Part shown: piece after piece, positions 5,424 through 6,832 of the stretch
Layout: each line of letters opens with the position of its first letter
Position numbering within the stretch: position 1 is the first letter of the stretch
Assembly (NCBI GenBank): GCA_019421315.1
Contig: JAHZFN010000007.1
Location: forward strand, 1,094 to 7,925
Direction of reading: 5' to 3'
Origin: Peptococcaceae bacterium
Lineage (GTDB): Bacteria; Bacillota; Dehalobacteriia; UBA4068; UBA4997
Length of the DNA stretch: 6,832 nucleotides
Notes under the pieces: generated by a model
What the model saw: only the letters and a program-made list of their open reading frames with translations
Database searches by the model: none
Told to the model about the DNA's origin: nothing
Made by a program: the position numbers and the translations under genes

Positions 5424-5474
5424 TCGGGTTAACATAACGAACTGAACAATTCTCCGAAATTCAACAAAACGCCG
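5424..5474 (-). repeat. Solo copy of the palindrome arm after the RNase J stop
   Basis: An ungapped hand alignment of this segment to the reverse complement of 4077-4127 gives 36 matches in 51. The part 5426-5465 also matches the right arm (4335-4374) at 24 of 40. Shared blocks include TTAACATAACGAAC-like and CGAAATTCAACAA-like segments. Read with the gene, the arm begins just after the RNase J stop codon (5478-5480). AT-rich sequence inflates identity somewhat, but the matches cover GC-containing words too. Confidence 0.55.
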
Positions 5475-5477
5475 AAC

Positions 5478-6832
5478 TTAAACTTCCATAATAATGGGCA
5501 AAACAATGGGCTTTCTGCCGGTTTGTTCATAAAAATATTTTGCCAAAGCAGAGCGCAGATGATTTTTCATGGCGGGTAAATTATAATTTTTGCCCAAATA
5601 ATCATCGCAGATGTTCTGCACAATCTGCTCAGCCTCGCTGATAATCAAATCGTTGTCACGTTCGTAAACAAAACCTCTGGATACCAGATACGGGTCGGTT
5701 ACAGTGCGACCGTTTTTCTTGTCCATAACGATGTTGGCGATAACAATGCCGTCGTTGGAAAGCTGACGGCGTTCTTTCAGCACCGCCGTGCCGATGTCGC
5801 CGACACCCAAACCGTCAATCAAAATTCTGCCGGAATGAACCTTGCCGTTAATTTTGCCTTGGGTGGGGGTTATATCCAGAACCTGACCGTTTTCCAAAAG
5901 AAAAATATTTTCGGGAGCAACGCCCATTTTTTCTGCCAGTTTGCCGTGGGCGCAAAGCATTCTGTATTCGCCGTGCACAGGCATAAAGAACTTGGGCTTA
6001 ACCATGTTGAAAATCAATTTCAAATCTTCAATGCTGGCATGACCCGAAACGTGGATTCCCAAACCTCTGCCGTACATCACATCGGCGCCGCGGCGGTACA
6101 AATTGTCAATGGTTTTGGCAACGGTTTTTTCGTTGCCGGGGATGGCGTTGGCAGAAATCACAATCAAGTCGCCTTGGCGGATTTTGATCTGCTTATGCTC
6201 GCCCTGACTCATTCTGGTCAGTCCCGCAAAGGATTCCCCCTGGCTGCCTGTTGTCAAAATTGTAACCTTGTTGTCGGGGTAACTGTTAATTTGAGAAATA
6301 TCCACCAAGGTATCGGGCTTCAGCTGCAAATATCCCAAATCCATGGCAATCGCCATAACATTGGTCATACCTCGTCCCACCACGGAAACCTTGCGGTTGG
6401 TGGCTTCTGCCGCCCAGATAACCTGTTGAATGCGGTGAACATTGGAAGCAAAGCTGGTAACAATAATTCTGCCTGTGGCGCCCAAAAACGTTGTCTCCAA
6501 GGTTTGACCGACAACCTTTTCCGATGCCGTAAAACCCGGGCGTTCCACGTTGGTGCTGTCTGCCAGCATCAAAAGCACGCCTTGTTCTCCCAACTCGGAA
6601 AATCTCGCCAAATCCATAAATTGGTTGTCCACGGGCGACATATCCAGCTTGAAATCACCTGTATGCACAATAATGCCGGCCGGAGTGTGTATTGCCAAAG
6701 CAAAGGAATCGGGGATACTGTGGGAAACTCTGATAAATTCCACCTTGAAGGGTCCCACCTCCACAACATCACGGTTGCGAACCTCATTCAGCTGTATACC
6801 GTTGACATTATGCTCCTCCAGCTTGCCTTTAA
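5478..6832 (-). CDS. rnj: Ribonuclease J, C-terminal 450 residues (5' end beyond the window)
   Basis: RNase J is a metallo-beta-lactamase/beta-CASP nuclease with 5'-to-3' exonuclease and endonuclease activity that acts in mRNA decay and rRNA maturation. The visible frame runs from the right edge, KGKLEEHNVNGIQLNEVRNR, to GRKPIVLPIIMEV, which matches the end of Bacillus RNase J1. Seen motifs, numbered from the first visible residue, are SHSIPD (36-41), HTGDFKLD (56-63), ADSTN (90-94), SGHAS (262-266) and MPVHGEYRM (283-291). Roughly the first 105 residues, with the HxHxDH metal site, lie outside. The GTG at 6764 is internal, since the frame stays open and similar to the family upstream of it. 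Transcription ends at the terminator at 5290-5331, leaving a 3' region of about 150 bases that holds the arm-like repeat and the 16-bp tandem array. Confidence 0.95.
   Translation of the reverse strand, partial: KGKLEEHNVNGIQLNEVRNRDVVEVGPFKVEFIRVSHSIPDSFALAIHTPAGIIVHTGDFKLDMSPVDNQFMDLARFSELGEQGVLLMLADSTNVERPGFTASEKVVGQTLETTFLGATGRIIVTSFASNVHRIQQVIWAAEATNRKVSVVGRGMTNVMAIAMDLGYLQLKPDTLVDISQINSYPDNKVTILTTGSQGESFAGLTRMSQGEHKQIKIRQGDLIVISANAIPGNEKTVAKTIDNLYRRGADVMYGRGLGIHVSGHASIEDLKLIFNMVKPKFFMPVHGEYRMLCAHGKLAEKMGVAPENIFLLENGQVLDITPTQGKINGKVHSGRILIDGLGVGDIGTAVLKERRQLSNDGIVIANIVMDKKNGRTVTDPYLVSRGFVYERDNDLIISEAEQIVQNICDDYLGKNYNLPAMKNHLRSALAKYFYEQTGRKPIVLPIIMEV

Noticed and set aside
6569..6787. A second minus-strand frame overlapping the RNase J gene, and the GTG at 6764 as the RNase J start.
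   Set aside because: The overlapping frame is a shadow. The RNase J frame stays open and family-like (KLEEH region) to the right edge, so the gene is simply cut by the window.

Overview
The window looks like part of a low-to-mid GC Firmicutes chromosome, most likely from a Clostridia-type spore former. This is inferred from strong GGAGG ribosome binding sites, a CwlD-like cell-wall amidase, a full-type RNase J ending like Bacillus RNase J1, and an argC-argJ-argB order. No species can be named from the sequence alone.

Layout. On the minus strand, positions 2711 to 1 carry an arginine biosynthesis operon read right to left: argC, argJ and the first 100 codons of argB, which runs off the left edge. 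An extended -10 promoter overlapped by an ARG-box-like palindrome lies just upstream of argC. A gap of about 400 bp (2712-3113) separates this operon from a divergent plus-strand gene (3114-4067). That gene encodes an unrecognised low-complexity 317-residue protein with internal repeats. It converges on a minus-strand amidase gene (4397-5197). The right part holds the C-terminal 450 residues of RNase J (5478-6832, minus). It is followed by a four-copy 16-bp tandem repeat and a strong intrinsic terminator that isolates it from the amidase gene.

How the genes work together. ArgC, ArgJ and ArgB form the acetylated-ornithine branch of arginine synthesis: ArgJ makes N-acetylglutamate by transferring acetyl from N-acetylornithine, ArgB phosphorylates it and ArgC reduces it. 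The amidase, the unknown gene and RNase J are separate transcription units with no evident pathway link. A possible sigma-E-like promoter ahead of the amidase fits a sporulation role.

Most unusual. The convergent intergenic region is almost entirely one imperfect palindrome of about 311 bp (4075-4385). Its arm sequence recurs right after the RNase J stop codon (about 5424-5474), and more weakly over the argJ stop (about 358-390). In transcript sense all four copies lie in the same orientation, directly after a stop codon. This may be a mobile miniature element or a recurrent 3'-UTR element. Separately, the amidase has Gln where the family's third zinc ligand, His, is expected.
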